Positions 63,620 to 64,000 of a stretch of 64,000 bases of DNA are shown here, piece after piece. The position numbers were made by a program, and so were the translations under genes. The notes under the pieces are model-generated. The model was not told where the DNA came from, made no database searches, and worked only from the letters and a program-made list of their open reading frames with translations. How positions within the stretch are numbered: the stretch's first letter is position 1; each line of letters starts with the position of its first letter. The DNA is from Branchipolynoe longqiensis (Eukaryota; Annelida; Polychaeta; Phyllodocida; Polynoidae). The stretch is from assembly GCA_030323885.1 (NCBI GenBank), contig CM059187.1:121859593-121923592 (forward strand). Direction: 5' to 3'.

Positions 63620-63955
63620 TATTTCCACATTATATGAGTTAAAAAAGTGTTTGTCTTACTGGCAGATTCTTGTATCGTTCAATGTGTTGTTTTTTATCCA
63701 GCTTATTAACGTAGCAAGTTTTCACTTCTGTACAAAGCCTATCGTGTCCGAATTTTGTACTTGTGCAGAGCATATGTGTACAAAGCTCTTGCCAAAAAGA
63801 ATGAAAATAAAAATTAAATTTCCACATTAATGAGTTAAAAAGGTGTTTGTTTCACTGACAGATTCTTGTATTGTTCAGTGTTTTTTTTTTTTAGCCAGCT
63901 CATTAAGGTAGCAAGTTTTCACTTCTGTACATAACCTGTCGTGTCCGATTTTCAT
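63620..63955. repeat. Direct duplication of about 145 bp, intron 16
   Basis: Units at about 63620-63765 and 63818-63955 share ATTTCCACATTA, GAGTTAAAAA, CAGATTCTTGTAT and GTAGCAAGTTTTCACTTCTG. Confidence 0.8.
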
Positions 63956-64000
63956 GTGTGACCATTAATGATGCATGTTTTTACCCTTATTTTGCAACAT

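Overview
The window is animal nuclear DNA, most likely from a marine invertebrate and probably a mollusc or another lophotrochozoan. There are no operons, the one clear host gene has many GT-AG introns, and more than half of the sequence is old mobile elements, microsatellites and minisatellites. The species guess rests on two tRNA-derived SINE families. One of them (near 14.9 and 15.9 kb) resembles, from memory, a SINE very common in molluscan genomes. This was not verified by a search.

Host gene: the right half (34.8 to 62.9 kb, plus strand) carries the first 16 coding exons of importin-13 (IPO13), a two-way nuclear transport receptor of the importin-beta family. The 16 exons sum to 1680 nt, keep frame across every junction and encode 560 residues. 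That is a little under 60 percent of the roughly 960-residue protein, so the 3' exons lie beyond the window. Intron 8 is 9.8 kb and holds a decayed PIF/Harbinger transposon, SINEs, several MITEs and an RTE fragment. Exons 12 and 14 have SINE tails running almost into their splice acceptors.

Left half (1 to 34.7 kb): I see no host gene. It holds about twenty pieces of one tRNA-derived SINE (called tSINE-1 here), many non-autonomous DNA transposons, a tyrosine-recombinase fragment at 10.2 kb, an RTE reverse-transcriptase fragment at 25.8 kb, a G-rich minisatellite complex at 8.6 to 10.0 kb, and purine-rich repeats at 12.5 to 13.5 kb.

The main interest is transposon archaeology. Several MITE families can be defined inside this one window with exact target-site duplications: 7 bp in three of three copies, 9 bp in two of two, 6 bp in three of five plus one near match, TTAA supported by a paralogous empty site, and TWA for Harbinger-type elements. 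There is a three-level nest at 54.3 to 55.4 kb. One class of Harbinger-like MITE has an interior filled with multiplied copies of a short word that differs from element to element. Labels MITE-A to MITE-L and tSINE-1 to tSINE-3 are local names. I found no CRISPR array, rRNA gene or credible functional tRNA gene.
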